This document shows, in pieces, positions 26,050-35,849 of a stretch of 40,624 nucleotides of DNA. Position 1 is the first letter of the stretch; each line of letters begins with the position of its first letter. The notes under the pieces were generated by a model. The model worked only from the letters and a program-made list of their open reading frames with translations. It searched no databases and was not told where the DNA came from. The DNA comes from Staphylococcus microti (GTDB lineage: Bacteria > Bacillota > Bacilli > Staphylococcales > Staphylococcaceae). The position numbers and the translations under genes are program-made. The stretch is taken from assembly GCF_000934465.1 (NCBI RefSeq), contig NZ_JXWY01000063.1, positions 1 to 40,624 on the forward strand, in the 5' to 3' direction.

Positions 26050-26809
26050 TTAGTTAGAATCTTTTTGATCTTCAGCAGCAATCTCATAACCAAATAATTG
26101 ATTATCATCTACAAATGTACTTGCTGGAACTTTATCATTTTTCACCACATCAAGTTCATCCAATGTAATTCTAGAGGTACTCTCCTCTATGAGATGTGTT
26201 AAATCTGCAACTTCAATCAAACGCATATTCTGTTGATCAGGCAGTGTTAATGCAATTTTACTAATCATTTTAGATTGTGCATCAAATTCATACACAACTA
26301 CATAAAATCGATTATAGTGTTTTAAATTTTGATCATCAATACTTTTCTCAAATTCCTCTTCTTCTGACAAGCGAAACTCTAATTGTACACTTCTGTTTGC
26401 TGGCAATGTTTTTAAAGATTTACTATTAACAATTGAGTTATTTATACCTGCATACTCATATAAATAACCTTCTTTTTTTGTTTTTATCAATTTTTCCATT
26501 GAATGTTCTATCAATTCCCCAACTATTCTTAACAATAAAGAGAAAGCTTTCTTGAGCGTGTTTTAAAGTAAATTGAACATACTCCCACGTATAGCCTGCT
26601 TTATCTACTTTATATGAAACACCTTCAAATTCAGAACATGCTTTAGCTACATATGTATCAATAATATTTGCCTTTGACCATGAAAATCCTGTACTTACTA
26701 TATATTTTTCTTTTTTAGCACGGCGTTCTTCAAGATATTCTTTATAGCCATTCAAAATCCCATCTACAATCAATTGGTTCAACTCAGTTGGTAGTGAAAA
26801 CTCGTTCAT
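26050..26809 (-). pseudogene. Unrecognised cassette gene (possibly DUF5986), frameshifted in an A7 run
   Basis: Two overlapping frames make one gene. Frame 1 from the ATG at 26809 (MNEFSLPTELNQLIVDGILN...) reads FLFIVKNSWGIDRTFNGKID and then stops at 26456. A second frame, open back to 26535, carries on with KKEGYLYEYAGINNSIVNSK to the TAA at 26050. Removing one A from the AAAAAAA run near 26479 joins them into about 252 residues. The layout (upstream of an ImmA/IrrE gene, GYTWEYVQF and LFIVKNS segments) reminds me of proteins called DUF5986, but I am not sure. It is either a true frameshift, a slippage/phase-variable gene, or a sequencing error in the homopolymer. The product has no membrane segment. 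Confidence 0.7.
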
Positions 26810-26845
26810 AATAATCCCATCCTTTTAACCTATTGTTTGAGATTA

Positions 26846-26851
26846 ATTATA
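26846..26851 (-). promoter_or_regulatory. Candidate -10 of the ImmA/IrrE cassette promoter
   Basis: TATAAT in GAAGTATAATTAATC on the minus strand, 36 bases before the ATG at 26809. The -35 region is a T-rich stretch without a clear TTGACA. An HTH protein encoded by the cassette could act here. Confidence 0.45.
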
Positions 26852-26958
26852 CTTCATTCTCTAAAAAAAGAAAGTATTTTTTTATATTTTTTTAAAGTGA
26901 GTTTCAGAAGCGACTTAGATTGCTTTCATATTTAACACATCATAAATAATAAGTTATG

Positions 26959-26989
26959 CAACGTATATAAGCATATTATATGCTCGTTG
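26959..26989. repeat. Imperfect inverted repeat upstream of the cassette
   Basis: CAACG and CGTTG flank the odd palindrome AGCATAT-T-ATATGCT, with six extra bases on one side. No T-run. It could be an operator for the HTH protein. Confidence 0.4.
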
Positions 26990-27088
26990 TTTTAATTCTG
27001 TGATATTCATTGTTTGAGATAGCAAAATAGATTACAGTTCATTAGTAGATACCATCTTTGTGGGGTTTTTAACATATTTATTCAACCT

Positions 27089-27129
27089 AAAAAACCGCCC
27101 TAACATATGATAATCACATGCTAAGACGG
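27089..27129 (-). terminator. rplS terminator (direct repeat copy B)
   Basis: Minus strand stem CCGTCTTAGCAT...ATATGTTAGGGCGG (with wobble pairs) followed by TTTTTT, 38 bases after the rplS stop. Identical over 41 bases to 24764-24804. Confidence 0.85.
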
Positions 27130-27167
27130 CTTTATTATCAGTGTCGACCGTTAATGGGACAACTGGA

Positions 27168-27518
27168 TTAACGAATTTCTTGGATACGTGCTGCTTTACC
27201 ACGTAAGCTACGTAGGTAGTAAAGTTTCGCACGACGTACTTTACCACGGCGTTTCACTTCGATTTTCTCGATTTTTGGTGTGTGTACTGGGAATGTACGT
27301 TCAACACCAACACCTGAAGAAATTTTACGAACTGTGAAAGTTTCTGAAATACCGCCACCACGACGTTTGATTACAACACCTTCGAATACTTGGATACGTT
27401 CGCGAGTTCCTTCGACGATACGTACGTGTACACGTAAAGTGTCACCCGGACGGAATGATGGGATATCATCACGTAATTGTGATTGTGTTACTGCTTCGAT
27501 TAATTTGTGGTTTGTCAT
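27168..27518 (-). CDS. rplS: 50S ribosomal protein L19
   Basis: 116 residues, full length, from the ATG at 27518. [60 protein letters not shown] and the basic end [19 protein letters not shown] are unmistakable L19. It has its own promoter within the trmD-rplS gap and an L19-type leader position, so it can be expressed apart from trmD. Confidence 0.98.
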   Translation of the reverse strand: MTNHKLIEAVTQSQLRDDIPSFRPGDTLRVHVRIVEGTRERIQVFEGVVIKRRGGGISETFTVRKISSGVGVERTFPVHTPKIEKIEVKRRGKVRRAKLYYLRSLRGKAARIQEIR

Positions 27519-27634
27519 TATTTATTCTCTCCTTCAAACTATGTTCTTGCCTCGACAATAAATAGCAGCGGATCATAGTGTTATTTGTGCTTTCACACTT
27601 AAAATATAGTAGCATACATCGTATTATAATTCAA
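27519..27634 (-). promoter_or_regulatory. rplS promoter and possible L19 leader
   Basis: Minus strand TTGAAT (27629-27634), 17 bases, TACTAT (27606-27611), directly after the trmD stop. The leader of about 90 bases contains GTGTGAAAGCAC-type pairing and ends in GAAGGAGAG before the rplS start. Firmicutes often carry an autoregulatory L19 leader here; I cannot confirm the fold by eye. Confidence 0.5.
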
Positions 27635-28357
27635 TCATCTTTTGAAACGTTCGATTATTTTTTTATCTTCTTCAGTCAGTGGATACGTTTCTAATAAATC
27701 TGGGCGTTTCTGAAATGTTCGATACAATGCTTGTTCGTATCGCCATTTTTCAATATGTGCGTGATTCCCTGATAACAACACATCAGGTACGTCATGTCCT
27801 TCAAATGATCTTGGGCGTGTATATTGTGGATATTCAAGCAAGCCACTTGAGAACGAGTCGTCTTCGTGTGACACTTGGTTGCCTAACACATCTGGTAACA
27901 GGCGTACGACAGCGTCTGTCATAACCATGGCTGGCAACTCACCACCTGTTAGCACGTAGTCGCCCACTGATACTTCATCCGTCACGAGATGTTCACGTAT
28001 ACGCTCATCGTAGCCTTCATAGTGACCGCAAATAAAGACTAAGTGCTCCGCTTCGGCTAACGACTCGGCTAACTTTTGGTTAAACGGTTGCCCTTGTGGT
28101 GTCATTAAAATAACCCGTGTCTCTGGTGTTGTCTCAACATCACGCATCGCATTAAAAATGGGTTCTGGTTTTAGTACCATACCTTGACCGCCACCGAATG
28201 GATAGTCATCCACCTGATTATGCTTGTTGTTCGCATAATCTCTAAAGTTAACGGTGCGTGTCGTCAACTGCCCTTTGTCACGTGCACGTTTTAAAATAGA
28301 CTGGTTTAAGACACCTTCAAACATTTCTGGAAATAGTGTTAAATAGTCAATTCTCAT
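27635..28357 (-). CDS. trmD: tRNA (guanine-N1)-methyltransferase TrmD
   Basis: Methylates G37 of tRNAs that read CNN codons, preventing frameshifts; SAM-dependent with a trefoil-knot (SPOUT) fold. 240 residues. [20 protein letters not shown], the [18 protein letters not shown] loop, [25 protein letters not shown] and the knot [20 protein letters not shown] are present. Its ATG overlaps the rimM stop (ATGA). Confidence 0.97.
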   Translation of the reverse strand: MRIDYLTLFPEMFEGVLNQSILKRARDKGQLTTRTVNFRDYANNKHNQVDDYPFGGGQGMVLKPEPIFNAMRDVETTPETRVILMTPQGQPFNQKLAESLAEAEHLVFICGHYEGYDERIREHLVTDEVSVGDYVLTGGELPAMVMTDAVVRLLPDVLGNQVSHEDDSFSSGLLEYPQYTRPRSFEGHDVPDVLLSGNHAHIEKWRYEQALYRTFQKRPDLLETYPLTEEDKKIIERFKR

Positions 28358-28857
28358 TCACTTAACAATCCTTCCATCGGTGTGATGACGATTTTACGCG
28401 CGTCAACATCAACAGATTGGACAACATCTGCAATGTACGGAATCAAATGTTCTTTTTCGCCTTTGACGACCCATACATCATTTGCCCCTGTTTCAAATAT
28501 TTCTGTGACACGACCAATCGCTTCGTCTCCGTTAAACACGGTACAGCCAATAATGTCTGAGTAATAAAATTCATTTTCTTCTAGCGTAATTGCTTCATGA
28601 TCGCGTTCTTGTGTTAATTTTGCGCCTTTTAAATGTTCAATATCATTAATATTATGAATGCCTTCAAACGTTAACATATGCAAGCCTTTGTGCATACGAT
28701 AGCTTCTGACTGTTAACTCAGTCGTCTTACCATTTAATGTCGCTTGAAGTACTTCGCCTGGCTGAAAACGAACATCTGTAAAGTCTGAGTTTGACTTCAC
28801 TTTCACTTCGCCTTTGATGCCGTGTGTATTTACAATTGTGCCGACTTCAATCTTCAC
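28354..28857 (-). CDS. rimM: Ribosome maturation factor RimM
   Basis: Assists 30S subunit assembly by binding S19. 167 residues from a GTG at 28857 preceded by AAGGAGG, the same length as in S. aureus; the longer open frame runs through the terminator hairpin upstream. [20 protein letters not shown] marks the N-terminal barrel and [15 protein letters not shown] with [12 protein letters not shown] the PRC-barrel. Translationally coupled to trmD. Confidence 0.95.
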   Translation of the reverse strand: MKIEVGTIVNTHGIKGEVKVKSNSDFTDVRFQPGEVLQATLNGKTTELTVRSYRMHKGLHMLTFEGIHNINDIEHLKGAKLTQERDHEAITLEENEFYYSDIIGCTVFNGDEAIGRVTEIFETGANDVWVVKGEKEHLIPYIADVVQSVDVDARKIVITPMEGLLSE

Positions 28858-28900
28858 AACGATGACCTCCTTACTTGTGTTGCTATGCGCTCTAATAAAA

Positions 28901-28938
28901 ACAGTGAGACAAAACCTGCTTTTGATTTGTCCCACTGT
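28901..28938 (-). terminator. Hairpin between rpsP and rimM
   Basis: Minus strand ACAGTGGGACAAA...TTTGTCTCACTGT followed by TTTTTATT. It should reduce read-through from rpsP into rimM-trmD and resembles the GGGACA-type staphylococcal intergenic hairpins. Confidence 0.7.
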
Positions 28939-28953
28939 AACGTGTTGTTCGTA

Positions 28954-29229
28954 TTATTTTGAACGTTTTTGTTCATCAAATGTTTTTAAGATACCTTCAC
29001 GTGATAAGATGTTGTGAACTGTATCAGTTGGTTTCGCACCGTCTTTTAACCATTTTAAAGCTAATGCTTCGTCGATTTTTACTTCTGGTGCATTTACTGC
29101 TGATGGGTTGTAAGTACCGATTTGTTCGATGATACGACCGTCACGTGGTGAACGTGCATCAGCTACTACGATACGGTAGAATGGATTTCTTTTTGAACCT
29201 AAACGTGTTAAACGAATTTTTACTGCCAT
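28954..29229 (-). CDS. rpsP: 30S ribosomal protein S16
   Basis: 91 residues: [40 protein letters not shown] and the [20 protein letters not shown] segment are standard S16. ATG at 29229 with GGAGAG. Behind its own strong promoter (29279-29307). Confidence 0.98.
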   Translation of the reverse strand: MAVKIRLTRLGSKRNPFYRIVVADARSPRDGRIIEQIGTYNPSAVNAPEVKIDEALALKWLKDGAKPTDTVHNILSREGILKTFDEQKRSK

Positions 29230-29278
29230 TTATAATTCTCTCCTTCAAAGTCATAAGTTTTGTTATCTACAAGAAACA

Positions 29279-29307
29279 ATAATAACAGGTAACAGACACT
29301 TTGTAAA
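29279..29307 (-). promoter_or_regulatory. rpsP promoter
   Basis: Minus strand TTTACA (29302-29307), 17 bases, TATTAT (29279-29284) with an extended TGT just before the -10. About 50 bases from the rpsP start. Confidence 0.75.
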
Positions 29308-29360
29308 GAGAAAATACTTTACCTTTTATTTTTTCTTATACAAACTGCTAGATACACGTG

Positions 29361-30728
29361 TTAAAACGGCAAGTTCATACCTTTTAACATGTTTTGAAGT
29401 TGACCTTGACGACCTTTTTTGCCTTTGCCGCCACCTGTAAATTGTTTCATCATTTTTTTCATATCATTAAATTGTTTCAATAAGCGATTCACTTCTTGTA
29501 ATGAACGACCTGATCCTTTTGCAATACGTCTTTTTCTTGAAACGTTTAGCTTTTCTGGATGTTCACGCTCATCTAATGTCATGGATTGGATAATTGCTTT
29601 AATATGGTCGATCTGTTTGTCGCTCATATTCAATTGATCCAAGCCTTTTACTTTGTTCATACCTGGAATCATTTTCATAATGTCATCCAACGGTCCTAAG
29701 TTTTTCACTTGATCGAGTTGTTCTAAAAAGTCATCGAGTGTAAATGACGATGTACGCATTTTTTTCTCGAGGTCTTTTGCTTTTTCTTCATCGACATCTT
29801 GTTGTGCTTTTTCGATTAAGCTTAAAACATCGCCCATACCTAAAATACGAGATGCCATACGCTCTGGGTGGAATAATTCTAAACCGTCCAGCTTTTCACT
29901 CATACCGACAAACTTGATTGGTTTTTGCGTTACGGCGCGAATTGAGAGTGCTGCACCACCACGTGTATCCCCGTCAAGTTTTGTTAATGTAACACCTGTC
30001 ACATCGAGTTGTTGGTCAAATGATTCTGCAACATTTACGGCATCTTGACCTGTCATCGCATCGACAACAAGCATAATTTCATTCGGCTTCGCAATTTCTT
30101 TCACTTCTTGCAGTTCGCCCATTAACGCTTCATCAATGTGTAAACGACCTGCTGTATCGATAATGACAAAGTCTAAATGTTCTTCTTTTGCATGTTTTAA
30201 CGCATTTTCAACGATTTGTTGCGGTTTGACTTGATCGCCCTCTGTGTAGACAGGGATGTCAATTTGCTTACCAACTGTTTGCAATTGTTTAATCGCAGCT
30301 GGACGATAAATATCTGCAGCAACGAGCAACGGTTTTTTATTATATTTTTTACGCATTAATAATGCTAACTTACCCACTGTTGTTGTTTTACCTGCCCCTT
30401 GCAAACCGACCATCATCACAACAGTTGGTGGCTTCTTCGCCATAGTAATCGCACTATTGTCGCCACCCATCAGTGTTGTCAATTCTTCTTGTACAATTTT
30501 AATCACTTGTTGTCCCGGTGTTAATGATTTCATAACATCCGAGCCGAGTGCACGATCTGAAACTGTTTTGACAAAGTTTTTTACGACTTTAAAGTTAACG
30601 TCCGCTTCAAGTAATGCAAGACGTACTTCGCGCATCATTGTTTTGATGTCAGCTTCAGTCACTTTACCCTTACCTTTGATTTTCTGCATTGTCGCTTGTA
30701 AACGATCGGATAATCCTTCAAACGCCAT
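29361..30728 (-). CDS. ffh: Signal recognition particle protein Ffh
   Basis: SRP54 GTPase that binds signal sequences and 4.5S/6S RNA for co-translational membrane targeting. 455 residues. N domain (1-85), G domain with G1 GLQGAGKTTTVGKLA, DTAGRLHIDE and TKLDGDTRGG, then the Met-rich M domain (about 300-455) with MIPGMNKVKGLDQLNMSDKQ, GSGRSLQEVNRLLKQFNDMK and the C-terminal MLKGMNLPF. It follows ylxM by 13 bases in the ftsY-ylxM-ffh group. Confidence 0.98.
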   Translation of the reverse strand: MAFEGLSDRLQATMQKIKGKGKVTEADIKTMMREVRLALLEADVNFKVVKNFVKTVSDRALGSDVMKSLTPGQQVIKIVQEELTTLMGGDNSAITMAKKPPTVVMMVGLQGAGKTTTVGKLALLMRKKYNKKPLLVAADIYRPAAIKQLQTVGKQIDIPVYTEGDQVKPQQIVENALKHAKEEHLDFVIIDTAGRLHIDEALMGELQEVKEIAKPNEIMLVVDAMTGQDAVNVAESFDQQLDVTGVTLTKLDGDTRGGAALSIRAVTQKPIKFVGMSEKLDGLELFHPERMASRILGMGDVLSLIEKAQQDVDEEKAKDLEKKMRTSSFTLDDFLEQLDQVKNLGPLDDIMKMIPGMNKVKGLDQLNMSDKQIDHIKAIIQSMTLDEREHPEKLNVSRKRRIAKGSGRSLQEVNRLLKQFNDMKKMMKQFTGGGKGKKGRQGQLQNMLKGMNLPF

Positions 30729-30741
30729 AAAGTGACCCTCC

Positions 30742-31074
30742 TTATTCTAATTCTTCCAATTCTTGTATATAACGATTCAATGTTTCTGGTTCATCTATAT
30801 GTTCACGCATCGCACGATAAAGTTCTTGTCGGCGCGTGAAACGACGGTATAACCCGAGCTTTTCTTCATAATCTTCTACAAGCTCGCCCGTTCTTCTTAT
30901 GTTATCATACACGGCTTGGCGACTCACATCAAATGTATCTGCAATTTCACTTAATGCGTAGTCTTCCAAATAGTATAAACGCAAATAATTACGTTGTTTC
31001 TCAGTGAGTAATGATTGATAAAAATCATACAAGTAGTTCATGCGTAACGTTTTAATTAAATCATTCTCTTTCAT
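30742..31074 (-). CDS. ylxM: YlxM, putative SRP-associated DNA-binding protein (UPF0122)
   Basis: 110 residues from the ATG at 31074, matching the staphylococcal family length; 17 extra codons upstream lie inside ftsY. Sigma-70 region-4-like helix-turn-helix: [40 protein letters not shown]. Relatives bind Ffh and the SRP RNA and modulate the SRP GTPase. It overlaps the ftsY end by 14 bases. Confidence 0.92.
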   Translation of the reverse strand: MKENDLIKTLRMNYLYDFYQSLLTEKQRNYLRLYYLEDYALSEIADTFDVSRQAVYDNIRRTGELVEDYEEKLGLYRRFTRRQELYRAMREHIDEPETLNRYIQELEELE

Positions 31075-32275
31075 CTGTTGACGCCTCGTCTGCTTGTTGC
31101 GCGTCATCCGCAACGTTCTCTTCAATCATATCTGCAAATAAACCATAGACGTAGCTTTCTGCATTAAATGGTTGTAAGTCGTCCAACTGTTCGCCCAGTC
31201 CAACATATTTTACTGGAATGTGCATTTCGTTACGGATGGCTAATACGATACCACCTTTAGCTGTACCGTCAAGTTTCGTTAAAACGATCCCTGTCACATC
31301 TGTAACTTCTTTAAATGCTCTTGCTTGTGCTAAAGCGTTTTGTCCTGTTGTTGCATCAAGACATAATAACACTTCATGCGGTGCTTCTGGTAATGCACGA
31401 CCAATGACACGTTTGACTTTTTCAAGTTCGTTCATCAAGTTTTGCTTATTTTGTAAACGACCCGCTGTATCACAAATTAAAATATCGACACCTTTGTTTT
31501 TCGCTGCGTTCATCGCATCATACATGACAGCTGCTGGATCTGCACCTTCACCTTGGCGGATGACTTCTACACCGACACGTTCGCCCCATACTTCAAGCTG
31601 ATCAATCGCACCGGCACGGAATGTATCACCGGCTGCTAACATCACTTTTTTACCTTGTGCTTTATAGCGGTGTGCCAATTTACCGATAGTTGTCGTTTTA
31701 CCAACACCGTTAACACCGACCATTAAAATAACGTTTAAGCGGCCATCTTGAATGTCCATCTCTTCTGATTTGTCATCTTCTTGATGATAAATTTCAACGA
31801 TTTTTTCAACAATTGCCTCACGAAGGTCGACTGTTTCTGTAATGTTGCGACGTTTCGCTTCCATGCGTAGTTCATCAACAAGCTCCATTACAGTGTTAAA
31901 ACCAACGTCTGCTTGAATTAACATTTCTTCCAATGCCTCGAAGAAATCTTCATCTACTTTACGATAATGTGCAAGTAAATTATTAAGTTGGTTTTGGAAG
32001 TTTTCTCGTGATTTTTCAAGTCCATCACGGAATTTCGCCCCAATTTTTTGTGACTCAAGTTCTTCAAATTCTTCAATCGAAATTAAATCATCGTCAAAAT
32101 CTTGATTCGACCAATCTGGTTCTGTTGTTTGTTTCGGTTGTGGTTGTGTTTCTGCTTCACCATGCTGTATGTCATCTTCTGAAGGCGACGTCGGTTGCGT
32201 TTCCGTCGCCTCTTCTTTGTGCGTTACTTCTTCAGATTTTGCAAACTTATCTTTTAATCGTTTAAAAAAGCTCAT
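31061..32275 (-). CDS. ftsY: SRP receptor FtsY
   Basis: Membrane-associated SRP receptor GTPase. 404 residues. An acidic, Gln/Glu/Thr-rich N-terminal A domain (1-85) is followed by the N and G domains with G1 [52 protein letters not shown] and [15 protein letters not shown]. It ends in an acidic tail ([18 protein letters not shown]). Starts 1 base after smc ends. Confidence 0.97.
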   Translation of the reverse strand: MSFFKRLKDKFAKSEEVTHKEEATETQPTSPSEDDIQHGEAETQPQPKQTTEPDWSNQDFDDDLISIEEFEELESQKIGAKFRDGLEKSRENFQNQLNNLLAHYRKVDEDFFEALEEMLIQADVGFNTVMELVDELRMEAKRRNITETVDLREAIVEKIVEIYHQEDDKSEEMDIQDGRLNVILMVGVNGVGKTTTIGKLAHRYKAQGKKVMLAAGDTFRAGAIDQLEVWGERVGVEVIRQGEGADPAAVMYDAMNAAKNKGVDILICDTAGRLQNKQNLMNELEKVKRVIGRALPEAPHEVLLCLDATTGQNALAQARAFKEVTDVTGIVLTKLDGTAKGGIVLAIRNEMHIPVKYVGLGEQLDDLQPFNAESYVYGLFADMIEENVADDAQQADEASTDERE

Positions 32276-32276
32276 G

Positions 32277-35200
32277 TTACTCTTGCTCCTCCTTCATCAC
32301 TTCATCAATTGTATTCAAATTCACACTGACTAGTTTTGAAACACCTAGCTCTTGCATCGTCACACCATACAATCTATCACACATCTCCATTGTACCTTTT
32401 CGATGGGTAATAACGATAAATTGTGTCGCTTCAGATAATGTTTTTAAATACGACGCATAACGTATCACGTTCGCTTCATCAAGTGCCGCTTCCACTTCAT
32501 CCAAAATAACAAACGGTGCAGAGCGCACTTTTAACATTGCAAATAATAGCGCAATGGCACTCAACGCACGTTCGCCACCGCTAAGCAGTGACAAATGCTG
32601 TAATTTCTTCCCTGGTGGTTGCACTTTAATGTCCACACCGGCTGTTAAATAGTCATTCTCCGTCAAAATAAGTTCCGCTTGTCCACCACCAAAAAGTGTT
32701 TGGAACACTTCTGAAAAATGACCTTGAATGGCATGGAACGTCTCACTGAAACGTGCGACTACTTCTTGATCCATCTCATCAATTAGCTGCTCAAGCGTCG
32801 TCTTCGCTTCACGCAAATCATCTCGTTGCTCGCTCAAGAACGTAAAACGTGTATTCACTTCTTCATACTGCGCAACCGCGTTCATATTCACCGGACCCAG
32901 TTCATCAATCGACATCTGTGTGAGCTTCACTTTTTGTCTTAGCGCTTCAATATCTTGTTCGCCAAGTGGGTACGTTGCCGCTGCATGTTCGTATGTCATG
33001 TGGTAGCGAGACGACAAGTGATCCAATGCGTGATCAATCAAGACGTCTAAACGTGATTGCGCCCCTTTGATCTCTTGATATTGATTTTCGAGTGCTAGAA
33101 TGTGTTGGTGCGTCTCTTCTAACGCATGCTCATTCGTTTCAATCAATTGTTCTATCGACTGACGTTTCGTACGCAACACATCTTGTTCTTCAACCAACGC
33201 TACTTTTTGTTGTTGCGCTGTATCAATTGTTGTTTGCAAGTTCGTTAACGTTGATTCGTCATTCACTTCATCAGAGTTAACCAATGCCAATTGTGCTTCC
33301 AACTTCTGTTGTTGTTCCGCAAGTTGTTTAAGTGTCTGTTGTAAGCGGTCCTCCGATTGACGTTGTGTACGAAGGCGTTCATTAACCACTGCCAAGTCAG
33401 ATTGTTTCTGATGCAGCTGCTGTTGGCAATCTGCCAATTGCGCCTTACCTTCCTTACTCTCGGTCGTCAATTGTTTAATTTGCATATCCAGTGATTCAAG
33501 TTGTTTCGCAATGTCAGCTTTACGTTGTTCATGCGCTTCAAGTGTTGCTTGACCTTTATCACTTTGATAGCCGTCATTTTTTTCAAACTCAAACGCTTCA
33601 TGTTCATTTTTCAGACGTTCTACCACTTCATTGTAACGATCATGTTCTAAGTCCAAGTCATGTAACGCATGTTTCAAGTGATTGTATTGTTGTTGCAACT
33701 TAACATATTCATCACTCAGTTGCGTTTGCTCATCTTTCTTAGCCATACAAAACTGCTCTAGTTCTTGCGTTTTGGCTTGATAGTCTGCCAGTTGTGCCTC
33801 GAGTTGTTGCACTTCGTCTTTTTGACGTAACAATGATTGGCGTTGTGCCGTACCACCGCCGGTCATTGAGCCACCCGGATTCACAACATCTCCGTCTAGC
33901 GTCACAATACGTACCTTATAACCAATACTTTGTGCCACTTCATTGGCGTGTTTCAGTTCATCCACAATCAAAATACGGCCTAACAAATGATCAATCACAT
34001 GCTGATACGTTTTGTCAGTCTTAACAACATCATTGGCGACCGCAATAAATCCAGGGTGTTGCTGTGCCTTTTGAATCAAATAAGCATCTATATGTTTTGC
34101 TTGAATGACCGATAACGGTAAAAATGTCGCACGTCCTAGTCGTTTCGTTTTTAAATATTGAATCGCTTGGCGTGCTGCTGCTTCGTCTGTTGCAATGACG
34201 TGTTGCATGCTCGCACCTAACGCTGTTTCAATCGCTATCGTATACTGTGATGGCACATCAATTTTTTGTGCGACTGCACCGTGAATGTCTTTCAATGTGT
34301 CCGTTGCTTTTAGTACGGCTTTTACACCTTGATAGAAAAAGCTAAGGTCATCTTCTCGCAACTTCATACCTTCAATACGTGACTTCAACTTATCGTTGTA
34401 GCGATACGCTTGATGCAATTTTTCTTCAGATTCTGACTGAACTTGCTTCACATCTGTCAACGCTTGTTCCGTTTCTTTACTGCGTGTTGTGACACTATCC
34501 AATTGTTGCTGTTTCTCATGTTGCTCTGTTTCAATACGCTTCAGTTGTTGCGTCGCTTCTTCCATTTTGGCATACGCCTCTGTCATGCGTGAGTCCAAAC
34601 GCGATTGCTTCTTTTGATGTTCGGCTAACGTGCGTGATAAAAAGCGAATTTCGTTATTAATATCTGATTGCTCAGTCATCAATTGATAGTACTGATCTTT
34701 CAGTTGTTCAACATCTTCATCGGTTGCCGATTGTGCTTGATGCAATGCTGTTTCTAACGTTTGTACTTCTTGTGTCAAAGCTTGTTTTTGCTTTTTCAAT
34801 GCAGCATATTGTGCTTGTACTTCCGCCAACTCTTCTTGCGCTTTTGTCTGTTGCGCTAAAATATCTGCTTGTTCTTCTTCAATACGCGCATTCGTTTGTG
34901 ATTGGTTTTTTTGACGTTCTTCAATTAAATGATATTGCCCTGTTAGTTTTTCAACTTGTTCCGTCGCTTCAATAAGCTGTGCATTCAGTTGTTCTAACTG
35001 CCCATCAACTTCAAAGCGTTCACCTTTCGTCGTTTTAATCGTTCGCGTAATATGATTCTTTTTACTTTGTACCCGTTCTTGCTCGCTTTTCAGCTTGTTC
35101 AATTCATCATCATGCTGTGCAATTTGTGTTTTATACGTATCAATATCATGCACTGTGACACAAACATCACTTTCTTGCAATATTTCAGACAGCGTCTCAT

Positions 35201-35846
35201 ATTCTTTTGCAATAGCAGCCTCTTCTTTTAAAGGCTCTACACGCTCTTCTAAGTCACTTAAAATATCTTCTACACGTGTTAAATTATCTTCCGTTTGCTG
35301 AAGCTTATCGAGTGACGCCGCTTTACGTTTTTTATATTTCAATACACCTGCAGATTCTTCGATAATTTGTCGACGATCGACCGGCTTTGCATTCAGTACT
35401 TCATCCACACGTCCTTGCGAAATAATGCTAAATGCTTCTTTACCTAATCCAGAATCTAAAAATAGTTCAGTAATATCTTTTAAACGTTGCTGTTCATTAT
35501 TTAAGTAATACGCACTTTCCCCACTACGATACAGTCTACGTGTTACAACCACTTCATCTGTATCAACGTTTAACAATCGCTTTTTATTATCTAGCTTCAG
35601 TTGTACTTCAGCATAGTTTTGCGCATTGCGATGTTTTGCACCCGAGAAAATAATGTCCTCCATTTTACTTCCACGCAACGAACGGGCCGATTGCTCACCA
35701 AGTACCCATTTGATTGCATCAGTAATGTTACTTTTCCCACTACCGTTTGGGCCGACAATCGCCGTCACACCTTTATCAAATTGGATTTGCGTTGGCTCAG
35801 CAAAAGATTTAAAACCGTATGCATCAATAGACTTTAAATACACCAT
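32277..35846 (-). CDS. smc: Chromosome segregation protein SMC
   Basis: 1189-residue condensin ATPase. Walker A GPNGSGKSNITDAIKWVLG near residue 32, long coiled coils (about 165-505 and 680-1010), a hinge (about 510-670, with GGSMTGGG at its end), then the C-terminal head with signature LSGGERALSAIALLFAMLKV and Walker B FVILDEVEAALDEAN. It starts 3 bases after rnc, with ftsY immediately downstream; this rnc-smc-ftsY order is conserved in Bacillales. Confidence 0.98.
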   Translation of the reverse strand: MVYLKSIDAYGFKSFAEPTQIQFDKGVTAIVGPNGSGKSNITDAIKWVLGEQSARSLRGSKMEDIIFSGAKHRNAQNYAEVQLKLDNKKRLLNVDTDEVVVTRRLYRSGESAYYLNNEQQRLKDITELFLDSGLGKEAFSIISQGRVDEVLNAKPVDRRQIIEESAGVLKYKKRKAASLDKLQQTEDNLTRVEDILSDLEERVEPLKEEAAIAKEYETLSEILQESDVCVTVHDIDTYKTQIAQHDDELNKLKSEQERVQSKKNHITRTIKTTKGERFEVDGQLEQLNAQLIEATEQVEKLTGQYHLIEERQKNQSQTNARIEEEQADILAQQTKAQEELAEVQAQYAALKKQKQALTQEVQTLETALHQAQSATDEDVEQLKDQYYQLMTEQSDINNEIRFLSRTLAEHQKKQSRLDSRMTEAYAKMEEATQQLKRIETEQHEKQQQLDSVTTRSKETEQALTDVKQVQSESEEKLHQAYRYNDKLKSRIEGMKLREDDLSFFYQGVKAVLKATDTLKDIHGAVAQKIDVPSQYTIAIETALGASMQHVIATDEAAARQAIQYLKTKRLGRATFLPLSVIQAKHIDAYLIQKAQQHPGFIAVANDVVKTDKTYQHVIDHLLGRILIVDELKHANEVAQSIGYKVRIVTLDGDVVNPGGSMTGGGTAQRQSLLRQKDEVQQLEAQLADYQAKTQELEQFCMAKKDEQTQLSDEYVKLQQQYNHLKHALHDLDLEHDRYNEVVERLKNEHEAFEFEKNDGYQSDKGQATLEAHEQRKADIAKQLESLDMQIKQLTTESKEGKAQLADCQQQLHQKQSDLAVVNERLRTQRQSEDRLQQTLKQLAEQQQKLEAQLALVNSDEVNDESTLTNLQTTIDTAQQQKVALVEEQDVLRTKRQSIEQLIETNEHALEETHQHILALENQYQEIKGAQSRLDVLIDHALDHLSSRYHMTYEHAAATYPLGEQDIEALRQKVKLTQMSIDELGPVNMNAVAQYEEVNTRFTFLSEQRDDLREAKTTLEQLIDEMDQEVVARFSETFHAIQGHFSEVFQTLFGGGQAELILTENDYLTAGVDIKVQPPGKKLQHLSLLSGGERALSAIALLFAMLKVRSAPFVILDEVEAALDEANVIRYASYLKTLSEATQFIVITHRKGTMEMCDRLYGVTMQELGVSKLVSVNLNTIDEVMKEEQE

Positions 35847-35849
35847 ACT

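Larger units (their letters stand above)
26810..27167. other. Region between rplS and the cassette
   Basis: No supported gene. It contains the cassette promoter, an imperfect inverted repeat at 26959-26989 (CAACG...CGTTG around AGCATAT/ATATGCT) and the rplS terminator at 27089-27129. An open frame at 27032-27247 overlaps rplS and looks accidental. Confidence 0.6.

Noticed and set aside
24764-27129. The direct repeats as attL/attR of an integrative element
   Set aside because: No integrase or excisionase lies between them and the repeat is a functional terminator, so recombination through the terminator is the more economical reading; kept as a finding without the att claim.
27032-27247. Open frame of 71 codons on the minus strand overlapping rplS
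   Set aside because: It overlaps the certain rplS frame and the terminator, lacks a ribosome-binding site and has no protein-like composition.
33491-34975. Several plus-strand open frames inside smc
   Set aside because: They are antisense to an intact smc, have no ribosome-binding sites and reflect codon bias of the true gene.
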